From the NCBI GenBank assembly GCA_945903655.1, contig CAMDOY010000208.1, forward strand, positions 1 to 6,668: a stretch of 6,668 nucleotides of DNA, read 5' to 3'. Numbering within the stretch: position 1 is the first letter of the stretch; each line of letters starts with the position of its first letter. The position numbers and the translations under genes are program-made. This stretch comes from Rhizobium sp. Q54 (GTDB lineage Bacteria; Pseudomonadota; Alphaproteobacteria; Rhizobiales; Beijerinckiaceae). Below, in pieces: positions 1-5,723 of the stretch. Under the pieces are notes generated by a model. It made no database searches, was not told where the DNA came from, and worked only from the letters and a program-made list of their open reading frames with translations.

Positions 1-1440
1 AAGATGCGCGCCGCCGCTGAAGCGGCGGGCATGAGCGAAACCCTCGCCGCCTATGCGAAGGACTATCCGGTTGGTCCCCACGACCAGCCGCAAAGCATGT
101 GCCCGGCCTTCGGCTCCCTGCGCGTGGGCCTGCGCATGCGCCGCACCGCCACGGTGCTCTCGGGCTCGGCCTGCTGCGTCTATGGCCTTACCTTCACCTC
201 GCATTTCTATGGCGCGCGCCGCACGGTCGGCTATGTGCCCTTCAATTCCGAAACCCTCGTGACGGGCAAGCTCTTCGAGGACATTCGCGAGTCCGTGTTC
301 AATCTGGCGGACCCCGAGAAATACGACGCTGTCGTCATCATCAACCTCTGCGTGCCCACGGCTTCCGGTGTGCCCTTGCGGCTGCTGCCCAAGGAGATCA
401 ACGGCGTTCGCATCATCGGCATCGACGTGCCGGGCTTTGGCGTTCCCACCCATGCGGAAGCCAAGGATGTGCTCGCCGGCGCCATGCTGAACTATGCGCG
501 TCGCGAGGCCGAGCTTGGCCCCGTGCAGGCGCCCCGCGCGCCGCGCTCGGGCAAGCCCACCATCTCCCTGCTGGGCGAAATGTTCCCCGTGGATCCCGTG
601 CAGATCGGCGGCATGCTGGACCTCTTGGGTCTGGCCGCTGGCCCTGTGGTGCCGACCCGCGAATGGCGCGAGCTTTATGGCGCGCTCGATTGCGCGGCGG
701 TGGCGGCCATCCATCCCTTCTACACCGCCTGCGTGCGCGAGTTTGAAGCGGCTGGCCGCACGGTCGTGGGCTCGGCGCCCGTGGGCCATGACGGCACGGA
801 AGCCTGGCTCGAAAATATCGGCAACGCCTGCAACGTGCCGCGCGCGCAGATGGACGCGGCGAAGAACAAGCTGCTGCCCGCCATTCGCGGCGCGCTCGCA
901 GCCTCGCCCATCAAGGGGCGCATCACCCTCTCGGGCTATGAGGGTTCTGAGCTTCTGGTCGGGCGCCTGCTCATCGAAAGCGGCGCGGACCTTCGCTATG
1001 TCGGCACCGCCTGCCCGCGCACCCGCTTCTCTGATGCGGATCGCGAATGGCTGGAGGCGCGCGGCGTGCATGTGCAGTATCGCGCGTCGCTGGAGCAGGA
1101 TCTTGCAGCCATGGCGGAATTCAAGCCGGATCTGGCCATCGGCACCACCCCCGTGGTGCAGAAGGCCAAGCAACAGGCGATCCCTGCGCTTTATTTCACC
1201 AACCTGATCTCCGCCCGTCCCCTCATGGGCGCGGCGGGCGCGGGCTCGCTCGCCACCGTGGTCAATGCGGCCATCGGCAACCAGGCGCGCTTCAACGAGA
1301 TGAAGAGCTTCTTCGGCGACGTCGGCGAGGGCTTCAAGGCGGGCGTCTGGGAAGACACGCCGAAGGATCGTCCCGAATTCAAGAAGAAACAGCGCGCCAA
1401 GCTCGGCCGCAAGCCTGTTGAGGAGATGGGCTCATGCTAG
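1..1440 (+). CDS. bchY: Chlorophyllide a oxidoreductase subunit BchY (5' partial)
   Basis: Subunit of the nitrogenase-like catalytic component (BchY-BchZ) that, with the iron protein BchX, reduces the C7-C8 double bond of ring B of chlorophyllide a in bacteriochlorophyll synthesis. The reading frame is open to base 1 and the protein keeps family signatures such as VGPHDQPQSMCPAFGSLR and FYGARRTVGYVPFNSE. Counting from the ATG at 4, cysteines 33, 58 and 116 have the 25- and 83-residue spacing of the three BchY cysteines that I recall as [4Fe-4S] ligands in Roseobacter denitrificans (Cys62, 87, 145). The constant offset of 29 implies that roughly 30 N-terminal residues lie upstream and that the ATG at 4 is an internal methionine, so I annotate it as partial from base 1. 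The stop is TAG at 1438-1440, 7 bases into the overlap with bchZ. Identity is very sure; the true start is not visible. Confidence 0.96.
   Translation, partial: KMRAAAEAAGMSETLAAYAKDYPVGPHDQPQSMCPAFGSLRVGLRMRRTATVLSGSACCVYGLTFTSHFYGARRTVGYVPFNSETLVTGKLFEDIRESVFNLADPEKYDAVVIINLCVPTASGVPLRLLPKEINGVRIIGIDVPGFGVPTHAEAKDVLAGAMLNYARREAELGPVQAPRAPRSGKPTISLLGEMFPVDPVQIGGMLDLLGLAAGPVVPTREWRELYGALDCAAVAAIHPFYTACVREFEAAGRTVVGSAPVGHDGTEAWLENIGNACNVPRAQMDAAKNKLLPAIRGALAASPIKGRITLSGYEGSELLVGRLLIESGADLRYVGTACPRTRFSDADREWLEARGVHVQYRASLEQDLAAMAEFKPDLAIGTTPVVQKAKQQAIPALYFTNLISARPLMGAAGAGSLATVVNAAIGNQARFNEMKSFFGDVGEGFKAGVWEDTPKDRPEFKKKQRAKLGRKPVEEMGSC
1420..1425 (+). promoter_or_regulatory. Shine-Dalgarno site for bchZ
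   Basis: GAGGAG lies inside the 3' end of bchY, 8 bases before the ATG at 1434. It supports that start and initiation coupled to translation of bchY. Confidence 0.75.
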
Positions 1441-2891
1441 TCCTCGATCACGACCGCGCGGGCGGCTATTGGGGCGCCGTTTATGTGTTCACCGCGATCA
1501 AGGGATTGCAGGTGGTCATCGACGGCCCCGTGGGTTGCGAAAATCTGCCCGTGACTTCGGTGCTGCATTACACCGATGGTCTGCCGCCCCATGAATTGCC
1601 CATCGTGGTGACGGGTCTGGCCGAAGAAGAACTCGGCCGCCACGGCACCGAAGGCGCCATGAAGCGCGCCCATGCGACCCTCGATCCTGATCTGCCCAGC
1701 GTCGTCGTCACCGGCTCCATCGCGGAGATGATCGGCGGCGGCGTGACGCCTGAGGGCACGGGCATCCAGCGTTTCCTGCCGCGCACCATCGATGAAGATC
1801 AATGGCAATGCGCCAACCGCGCCATGAGCTGGCTGTGGACGGAATATGGCCCGAAGAAAGGCGCCGCCCTCAAGCGCAAGCCCCGCGCCCCCGGCGCCAA
1901 GCCGCGCGTGAACATCATCGGGCCCTGCTATGGCGTGTTCAACATGCCCTCGGATCTGGCGGAAATCCGCAGGCTCGTGGAGGGCATGGGCGCCGAGATC
2001 AACATGGTCTTTCCGCTCGGCAGCCATCTCGCCGATGTGCCGCGCCTGGCGGATGCGGATGTGAACATCTGCATGTACCGCGAATTCGGCCGCCTGCTCT
2101 GCGAGCAGCTCGACCGGCCCTATCTGCAGGCGCCCATCGGCTTGCACAGCACCACGAAATTCCTGCGCACGCTCGGTGAATTGCTGGAGCTCGATCCCGA
2201 GCCCTTCATCGAGCGCGAGAAACACACGACCATCAAGCCGCTCTGGGATCTCTGGCGTTCGGTGACGCAAGATTTCTTCGGCACCGCGAGCTTCGCGGTG
2301 GTGGCGAACGAGACCTACACGCGCGGCCTGCGCAACTTCCTCGAAGACGAAATGGGCCTGCCCTGCAATTTCGCCATCGCGCGACGCGCGGGCGAGAAGA
2401 CCGACAATGACGCCGTGCGCACGCTGGTGAAGACCAAGGGCCCGCTGGTGCTCTTTGGCAGCTACAACGAGCGCATGTATGCGGCGGAGGCTGGCGGGCG
2501 CTCCATGTATATTCCCGCCTCCTTCCCGGGCGCCATCATAAGGCGGCACACCGGCACGCCCTTCATGGGTTATGCGGGGGCAACCTATGTGGTGCAGGAG
2601 GTCTGCAATTCCCTCTTCGACGCGCTCTTCCACATCCTGCCGCTCGGCACGGAGATGGACAAGGTCGACCCCACGCCCTCGCGTCTGCACCAGGAACTCG
2701 CCTGGGAAGAAGAGGCGAAGGCCATGCTCGACGCCATCGTGGAATCCAATCCCGTGCTCGTGCGCATCTCCGCCGCCAAGCGTTTGCGCGACACGGCCGA
2801 GCGTGACGCACGGCGGGCGGGCGAACAACAGGTCAGCAAAGCGCGGGTTAGCCGCGCCCATGAATTGATGACGGAAGGACGCGGCGCATGA
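1434..2891 (+). CDS. bchZ: Chlorophyllide a oxidoreductase subunit BchZ
   Basis: Partner of BchY in the catalytic component of chlorophyllide a oxidoreductase. The 485-residue length is typical of the family. The N-terminal and central parts form the nitrogenase component 1-like fold; Cys35 in the motif GPVGCENLPVTS sits exactly where I recall the single BchZ cluster ligand (Cys35), which also fixes the start at ATG 1434. Other family-like motifs are VTGSIAEMIGGGVTPEGTG (about 93-111) and IIGPCYGVFN (about 151-160). Residues about 424-470 (WEEEAKAMLDAIVE... VLVRISAAKRLRDTAE) form the small C-terminal domain shared with the light-independent protochlorophyllide reductase B subunit (PCP_red type). 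The start overlaps the bchY stop (ATGCTAG) and the TGA stop at 2889-2891 overlaps the next ATG at 2888 (ATGA), so bchY, bchZ and the pufQ-like gene are probably read from one transcript and translationally coupled. No truncation or frameshift is seen. Confidence 0.97.
   Translation: MLVLDHDRAGGYWGAVYVFTAIKGLQVVIDGPVGCENLPVTSVLHYTDGLPPHELPIVVTGLAEEELGRHGTEGAMKRAHATLDPDLPSVVVTGSIAEMIGGGVTPEGTGIQRFLPRTIDEDQWQCANRAMSWLWTEYGPKKGAALKRKPRAPGAKPRVNIIGPCYGVFNMPSDLAEIRRLVEGMGAEINMVFPLGSHLADVPRLADADVNICMYREFGRLLCEQLDRPYLQAPIGLHSTTKFLRTLGELLELDPEPFIEREKHTTIKPLWDLWRSVTQDFFGTASFAVVANETYTRGLRNFLEDEMGLPCNFAIARRAGEKTDNDAVRTLVKTKGPLVLFGSYNERMYAAEAGGRSMYIPASFPGAIIRRHTGTPFMGYAGATYVVQEVCNSLFDALFHILPLGTEMDKVDPTPSRLHQELAWEEEAKAMLDAIVESNPVLVRISAAKRLRDTAERDARRAGEQQVSKARVSRAHELMTEGRGA
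2873..2879 (+). promoter_or_regulatory. Shine-Dalgarno site for the pufQ-like gene
   Basis: GGAAGGA lies within the last codons of bchZ, 8 bases before the ATG at 2888. It favours this start over the in-frame ATG at 2906, which has no comparable site. Confidence 0.65.
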
Positions 2892-3214
2892 CCCTTTCAC
2901 TCGATATGGAACGCACCCACGACAACGGCGCCGCACGCTCGCGCGCAGCGCAACCGCTGCGCAGATCAAGCGACTCCAGAAGCCTCATGGGGCTTGATTG
3001 GCTCTCCTACAATCTGGTGTTCGCCCTCGCCTATCCGGCCTTTTGCCTGGCTGAAGTGTTGCGGCGTCGCCATGCGAGCCCCGGCTCGGGCGCGCAACTC
3101 TCCTTGTTCGCGGAAGCGAGCAAAAACGAACATATCGCGCTGTCCTACGCTTTCATTGCGCGAAAGACCCTTCATCAATTCGGTCGTGAAGACCAGGCGA
3201 AACGCCCGTCGTGA
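2888..3214 (+). CDS. pufQ: PufQ-like small membrane protein (divergent)
   Basis: A 108-residue protein lying between bchZ and pufB, the usual place of pufQ. PufQ is a small membrane protein needed for normal bacteriochlorophyll and antenna levels in Rhodobacter. Seen here: a basic, Arg/Ser-rich N-terminus (residues 1-35), one likely transmembrane segment at about 38-58 (WLSYNLVFALAYPAFCLAEV) with a mid-helix proline as in Rhodobacter PufQ, a following RRRH cluster, and an amphipathic C-terminal part (about 72-100). It is longer than the roughly 74-residue Rhodobacter protein and overall similarity is weak, so the name rests mostly on position and architecture. The start overlaps the bchZ stop by four bases; an alternative start at 2906 would drop six residues. 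It could instead be an unrelated small protein that took the same place. Confidence 0.6.
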   Translation: MTLSLDMERTHDNGAARSRAAQPLRRSSDSRSLMGLDWLSYNLVFALAYPAFCLAEVLRRRHASPGSGAQLSLFAEASKNEHIALSYAFIARKTLHQFGREDQAKRPS

Positions 3215-3234
3215 CTTGCCATCACGATATTGTC

Positions 3235-3255
3235 GCCGCGAGAGGCGTGCGCGGC
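3235..3255 (+). other. Stem-loop in the pufB leader
   Basis: GCCGCG (3235-3240) and CGCGGC (3250-3255) form a perfect 6-bp GC stem around a 9-base loop, ending 8 bases before the pufB Shine-Dalgarno site. In Rhodobacter a 5' hairpin on pufBA mRNA slows decay; a like role here is inferred from position. The stem is short and could arise by chance in GC-rich DNA. Confidence 0.4.
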
Positions 3256-3263
3256 ATCTAAAC

Positions 3264-3269
3264 GGAGGT
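3264..3269 (+). promoter_or_regulatory. Shine-Dalgarno site for pufB
   Basis: GGAGGT is 7 bases before the ATG at 3277. It decides between two nearby ATGs: the one at 3272 is only 2 bases away and out of frame with the LH1 beta sequence, so 3277 is the start. Confidence 0.85.
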
Positions 3270-3276
3270 CAATGAA

Positions 3277-3501
3277 ATGGCCAATGACAACGATAGGTCG
3301 TCCCTGTCAGGTTTGACAGAGGCGGAAGCAAAGGAGTTCCACGCGGTTTTCGTGACCAGCTTTATCGGCTTCACGGTGATCGCGATCGTCGCCCACTTCC
3401 TCGTCTGGAGCTGGCGTCCGTGGATTCCCGGTCCCAAGGGCTACGCCCTGCTCGATGGCGTCGGCAGCGCCATGCAGAGCGTTCTGCCCATGATCAGCTG
3501 A
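3277..3501 (+). CDS. pufB: Light-harvesting 1 beta polypeptide
   Basis: Single-span membrane polypeptide of the core antenna ring (LH1) that surrounds the reaction centre and binds bacteriochlorophyll. The N-terminal signature SGLTEAEAKEFHAVF is typical of LH1 beta. His22 and His40 are 18 residues apart, the conserved His(-18)/His(0) pair of beta chains; His40 in VIAIVAHFLVW should be the bacteriochlorophyll ligand, followed by the WRPW motif (46-49). The membrane segment is about 26-46. At 74 residues it is longer than the common 47-55: after WRPW it continues with a tail of about 25 residues (PGPKGYALLDGVGSAMQS...), which resembles the extended beta chain of Blastochloris viridis as I recall it. 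It is followed after 10 bases by pufA, its ring partner. Confidence 0.96.
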   Translation: MANDNDRSSLSGLTEAEAKEFHAVFVTSFIGFTVIAIVAHFLVWSWRPWIPGPKGYALLDGVGSAMQSVLPMIS

Positions 3502-3505
3502 GGAG
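3499..3505 (+). promoter_or_regulatory. Shine-Dalgarno site for pufA overlapping the pufB stop
   Basis: TGAGGAG contains the pufB stop codon TGA (3499-3501) and the AGGAG ribosome binding site (3501-3505), 6 bases before the pufA ATG at 3512. Terminating ribosomes would cover this site, so beta and alpha synthesis is probably coupled. Confidence 0.75.
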
Positions 3506-3511
3506 CGCACG

Positions 3512-3706
3512 ATGTACAAACTCTGGTTGCTTTTCGATCCCCGCCGGGCGCTGGTGGCGCTCTTCTCGTTCCTCTTCGTTCTGGCTCTGACGATCCATTT
3601 CGTGCTTCTCAGCACGGATCGGTTCAACTGGCTCGAGGGCGTGAAGCCCAAGACCAGCGAGATCCATCAGACGATCCCGGGACCGCAACCTCAATCGTTC
3701 GCTTAA
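3512..3706 (+). CDS. pufA: Light-harvesting 1 alpha polypeptide
   Basis: Partner of PufB in the LH1 ring. The N-terminus MYKLWLLFDPRRALVAL is nearly the consensus of LH1 alpha chains; the membrane segment is about 13-34, His29 in LALTIHF is the expected bacteriochlorophyll ligand, and Trp40 in STDRFNWLEG lies 11 residues after it, the position known to hydrogen-bond the pigment in LH1. The product is 64 residues, with about 22 residues after NWLEG that are polar and proline-rich; such tails are often removed in mature alpha chains, which cannot be told from sequence. The TAA stop at 3704-3706 is followed by a 196-base non-coding spacer with hairpins. Confidence 0.97.
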   Translation: MYKLWLLFDPRRALVALFSFLFVLALTIHFVLLSTDRFNWLEGVKPKTSEIHQTIPGPQPQSFA

Positions 3707-3732
3707 GGGCGCACGAGCACTTGAGGTTCCTG

Positions 3733-3763
3733 CTGCGGGCGATGAGCCCCTTTTCGCCCGCAG
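3733..3763 (+). other. Perfect 10-bp hairpin after pufA
   Basis: CTGCGGGCGA (3733-3742) and TCGCCCGCAG (3754-3763) are exact reverse complements around an 11-base loop, 27 bases after the pufA stop. No T run follows, so it looks like an mRNA 3'-stabilising structure rather than an intrinsic terminator. In Rhodobacter, hairpins between pufA and pufL protect the pufBA message from 3' exonucleases and give an excess of antenna over reaction centre; the same role is inferred here from its position and strength. Confidence 0.75.
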
Positions 3764-3814
3764 TCTTCGCACTCACGAGAGCCGTTTCGCGCCCCAAGGG
3801 ATCGAAATCACGCT

Positions 3815-3839
3815 CGTTTCATTTGTTTTGAAGCGTTTT
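3815..3839 (+). other. Second hairpin with T run in the pufA-pufL spacer
   Basis: CGTTTCA (3815-3821) pairs with TGAAGCG (3829-3835), 7 bp with one G-U pair, around a TTTGTTT loop, and is followed by TTTT (3836-3839). The shape recalls a weak intrinsic terminator and could lower readthrough into pufLM, but the stem is A/T-rich and the T run short. A third small inverted repeat, CCCGC-GA-GCGGG, sits at 3843-3854. Confidence 0.4.
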
Positions 3840-3889
3840 CGTCCCGCGAGCGGGCATCCTCGTCGCCGGAAAACGCCATGAGAATCCGC

Positions 3890-3896
3890 AGGAGGT
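3890..3896 (+). promoter_or_regulatory. Shine-Dalgarno site for pufL
   Basis: AGGAGGT, a near-perfect site, lies 6 bases before the ATG at 3903. It selects this ATG, which gives MAMLSFERKY, over the next in-frame ATG two codons later. Confidence 0.85.
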
Positions 3897-3902
3897 TCAG
3901 CG

Positions 3903-4727
3903 ATGGCCATGCTGAGTTTTGAACGAAAATACCGGGTGCGAGGGGGCACGCTCGTGGGCGGCGATCTCTTCGATTTCTGGGTTGGCCCCTTCTATGTCGG
4001 GTTCTTCGGGGTCACGACGGCGATCTTCGCCGCGCTCGGGACCGCCCTGATCGTCTATGGCGCGGCCATCGGCCCGACCTGGAACATCTGGCAGATCAAC
4101 ATAGCCCCGCCGGACCTGAAATATGGTCTGGGCCTGGCCCCTCTCAAGGAGGGCGGGCTCTGGCAGGTCATCACGGTCTGCGCCACCGGGGCCTTCGTAT
4201 CCTGGGCGCTGCGCGAGGTGGAGATCTGCCGCAAGCTGGGCATGGGCCTTCATGTGCCCTTCGCCTTCAGCGTTGCCATTCTCGCCTATGTCACGCTCGT
4301 CATCTTCCGCCCGGTGCTCATGGGCGCCTGGGGACACGGTTTCCCCTATGGCATCCTGAGCCATCTGGATTGGGTGTCGAACACGGGCTACCAATATCTG
4401 CATTTCCACTACAATCCCGCGCATATGCTGGCGATTACCTTCTTCTTCACGACCACCCTCGCCCTGTCTCTGCATGGCGCGCTGGTTCTGTCCTCGGTCA
4501 ATCCGGCCAAGGGCGAGGATGTGAAGACGCCGGAGCATGAGGACACCTTCTTCCGCGACTCCATCGGCTATTCCATCGGCACCCTGGGCATTCATCGCCT
4601 CGGTCTGTTTCTGGCGCTGTCGGCGGTCTTCTGGAGCGCGGTCTGCATCATCATCAGTGGCCCGATCTGGACACGCGGCTGGCCCGAGTGGTGGAACTGG
4701 TGGCTGAACCTTCCTATCTGGCGCTAG
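3903..4727 (+). CDS. pufL: Photosynthetic reaction centre L subunit
   Basis: Integral membrane subunit of the type II reaction centre; with PufM it carries the bacteriochlorophylls, bacteriopheophytins, quinones and non-haem iron. The 274 residues are the normal length and the start MAMLSFERKYRVRGGTL matches the family. Numbering is one above the Rhodobacter sphaeroides mature protein, and every key residue I checked is present: His154 (accessory bacteriochlorophyll), His174 (special pair), His169 (hydrogen bond to the pair), His191 and His231 (iron), Glu105 (bacteriopheophytin), and Glu213, Asp214 and Ser224 of the QB proton path. Five membrane helices are expected at about 33-55, 85-112, 116-140, 171-198 and 226-250. 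The Trp-rich C-terminus (PEWWNWWLNL) is usual. The gene follows the hairpin spacer and is separated from pufM by 18 bases. Confidence 0.98.
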   Translation: MAMLSFERKYRVRGGTLVGGDLFDFWVGPFYVGFFGVTTAIFAALGTALIVYGAAIGPTWNIWQINIAPPDLKYGLGLAPLKEGGLWQVITVCATGAFVSWALREVEICRKLGMGLHVPFAFSVAILAYVTLVIFRPVLMGAWGHGFPYGILSHLDWVSNTGYQYLHFHYNPAHMLAITFFFTTTLALSLHGALVLSSVNPAKGEDVKTPEHEDTFFRDSIGYSIGTLGIHRLGLFLALSAVFWSAVCIIISGPIWTRGWPEWWNWWLNLPIWR

Positions 4728-4733
4728 GCGAAC

Positions 4734-4740
4734 GGAGGAG
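4734..4740 (+). promoter_or_regulatory. Shine-Dalgarno site for pufM (GTG start)
   Basis: GGAGGAG lies 5 bases before the GTG at 4746 (7 if GGAGG is counted). No in-frame ATG lies near; the next encodes Met20, inside conserved sequence, so the GTG is the start. Confidence 0.8.
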
Positions 4741-4745
4741 CGACC

Positions 4746-5723
4746 GTGGCCTATTATCAAAACATCTTCACACAAGTGCAGGTCCGCGCAGAGGCGCCCG
4801 ACATGGGCGTCGCGCACGAAACCATCGAGCGCACGGGCAAGGGCTTCTTCGTCCATCTGTTCGGTCGCTTTGGCAATGCGCAGCTTGGCCCGATCTATCT
4901 GGGCAATCTGGGCGTGGCCTCGCTGATCTGCGGCTTCCTGGCCTTCGAGATCATCGGGCTCAACATGTGGGCCTCGGTGAACTGGGATCCCCGAGAATTC
5001 GTCCGGCAACTGTTCTGGCTGGCGCTGGAGCCGCCGCCGCCGCAATATGGACTGCGGGTCATGCCGCCACTGCGCGAAGGGGGCTGGTGGCTGATCGCCG
5101 GCTTCTTCCTCACGGTGTCCGTGCTGCTGTGGTGGCTGCGCATGTATCGTCGGGCGCGGGCGCTGGGCATGGGCACCCATACGGCCTGGGCCTTCGCCGC
5201 CGCCATCTGGCTCTATCTGGTGATCGGGTTCATCCGCCCGGTGCTGATGGGCCACTGGAGCGAGGCGGTGCCCTTCGGCATCTTCCCGCATCTGGACTGG
5301 ACGGCTGCTTTCTCGATCCGCTACGGCAATCTCTTCTACAATCCCTTCCACATGCTCTCCATCGCCTTCCTCTATGGGTCGGCGCTGCTCTTCGCCATGC
5401 ATGCGGCGACCATTCTGGCCGTCAGCCGCTTCGGCGGCGAGCGTGAAATCGAGCAGATCGTGGATCGTGGAACCGCCTCCGAGCGCGCCGCCCTCTTCTG
5501 GCGCTGGACCATGGGCTTCAACGCCACCATGGAATCCATCCATCGCTGGGCCTGGTGGTTCGCCGTGCTCTGCCCGCTCACCGGCGGCATCGGCATCCTT
5601 CTAACCGGCACAGTCGTCGACAATTGGTATCTGTGGGGCGTTCAGCACGGCATTGCGCCAGCCTATCCCCATGTGTTCCCGCCTGTCATCGATCCGGCCT
5701 CTGTCGTGGGAGCGGTCAAATGA
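4746..5723 (+). CDS. pufM: Photosynthetic reaction centre M subunit
   Basis: Second core subunit of the reaction centre. It starts with GTG, giving (M)AYYQNIFTQVQVR, the normal N-terminus. Residue numbers coincide with those of Rhodobacter sphaeroides M: His182 (accessory bacteriochlorophyll), His202 (special pair), His219, His266 and Glu234 (iron ligands), Trp252 (QA pocket) and Tyr210 (near the pair) are all present. Five membrane helices are expected at about 53-77, 111-138, 145-167, 198-225 and 260-285. It is 325 residues, longer than the roughly 308 of Rhodobacter; the extra C-terminal part (after GVQHGIAPAYP, ending PASVVGAVK) is the periplasmic extension seen in species whose reaction centre carries a bound cytochrome, which fits the pufC gene that follows. 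The TGA stop overlaps the pufC ATG (ATGA). Confidence 0.98.
   Translation: MAYYQNIFTQVQVRAEAPDMGVAHETIERTGKGFFVHLFGRFGNAQLGPIYLGNLGVASLICGFLAFEIIGLNMWASVNWDPREFVRQLFWLALEPPPPQYGLRVMPPLREGGWWLIAGFFLTVSVLLWWLRMYRRARALGMGTHTAWAFAAAIWLYLVIGFIRPVLMGHWSEAVPFGIFPHLDWTAAFSIRYGNLFYNPFHMLSIAFLYGSALLFAMHAATILAVSRFGGEREIEQIVDRGTASERAALFWRWTMGFNATMESIHRWAWWFAVLCPLTGGIGILLTGTVVDNWYLWGVQHGIAPAYPHVFPPVIDPASVVGAVK

Noticed and set aside
1437..2969. Long open frame (510 codons) on the minus strand opposite bchZ
   Set aside because: It mirrors the coding frame of a clearly conserved gene in GC-rich DNA, where antisense frames lack stops. The product is rich in Arg, His, Gly and Ala and has no recognisable motif.
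2994..3275. Plus-strand frame of 93 codons overlapping the pufQ-like gene
   Set aside because: It is an out-of-frame reading with many Arg, Cys and Ser residues, no ribosome binding site of its own and no membrane segment, and it would run up to the pufB start; the pufQ-like frame is better supported.
2700..3276. Possible PpsR/CrtJ operator (TGT-N12-ACA) or sigma70 promoter for puf
   Set aside because: I scanned the TGT trinucleotides here by eye and found none followed by ACA at the right distance, and no -35/-10 pair with acceptable spacing. A promoter may still exist with a divergent sequence.
3815..3839. Intrinsic transcription terminator ending the operon after pufA
   Set aside because: The stem is short and not GC-rich, the T run is only four bases, and pufLMC downstream need transcription; at most it is a partial attenuator.
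3897..5543. Long open frame (548 codons) on the minus strand opposite pufL and pufM
   Set aside because: It runs across two well-established genes and their junction, and its sequence is low-complexity Arg/Glu/Gln/Gly as expected of a reverse-strand shadow.
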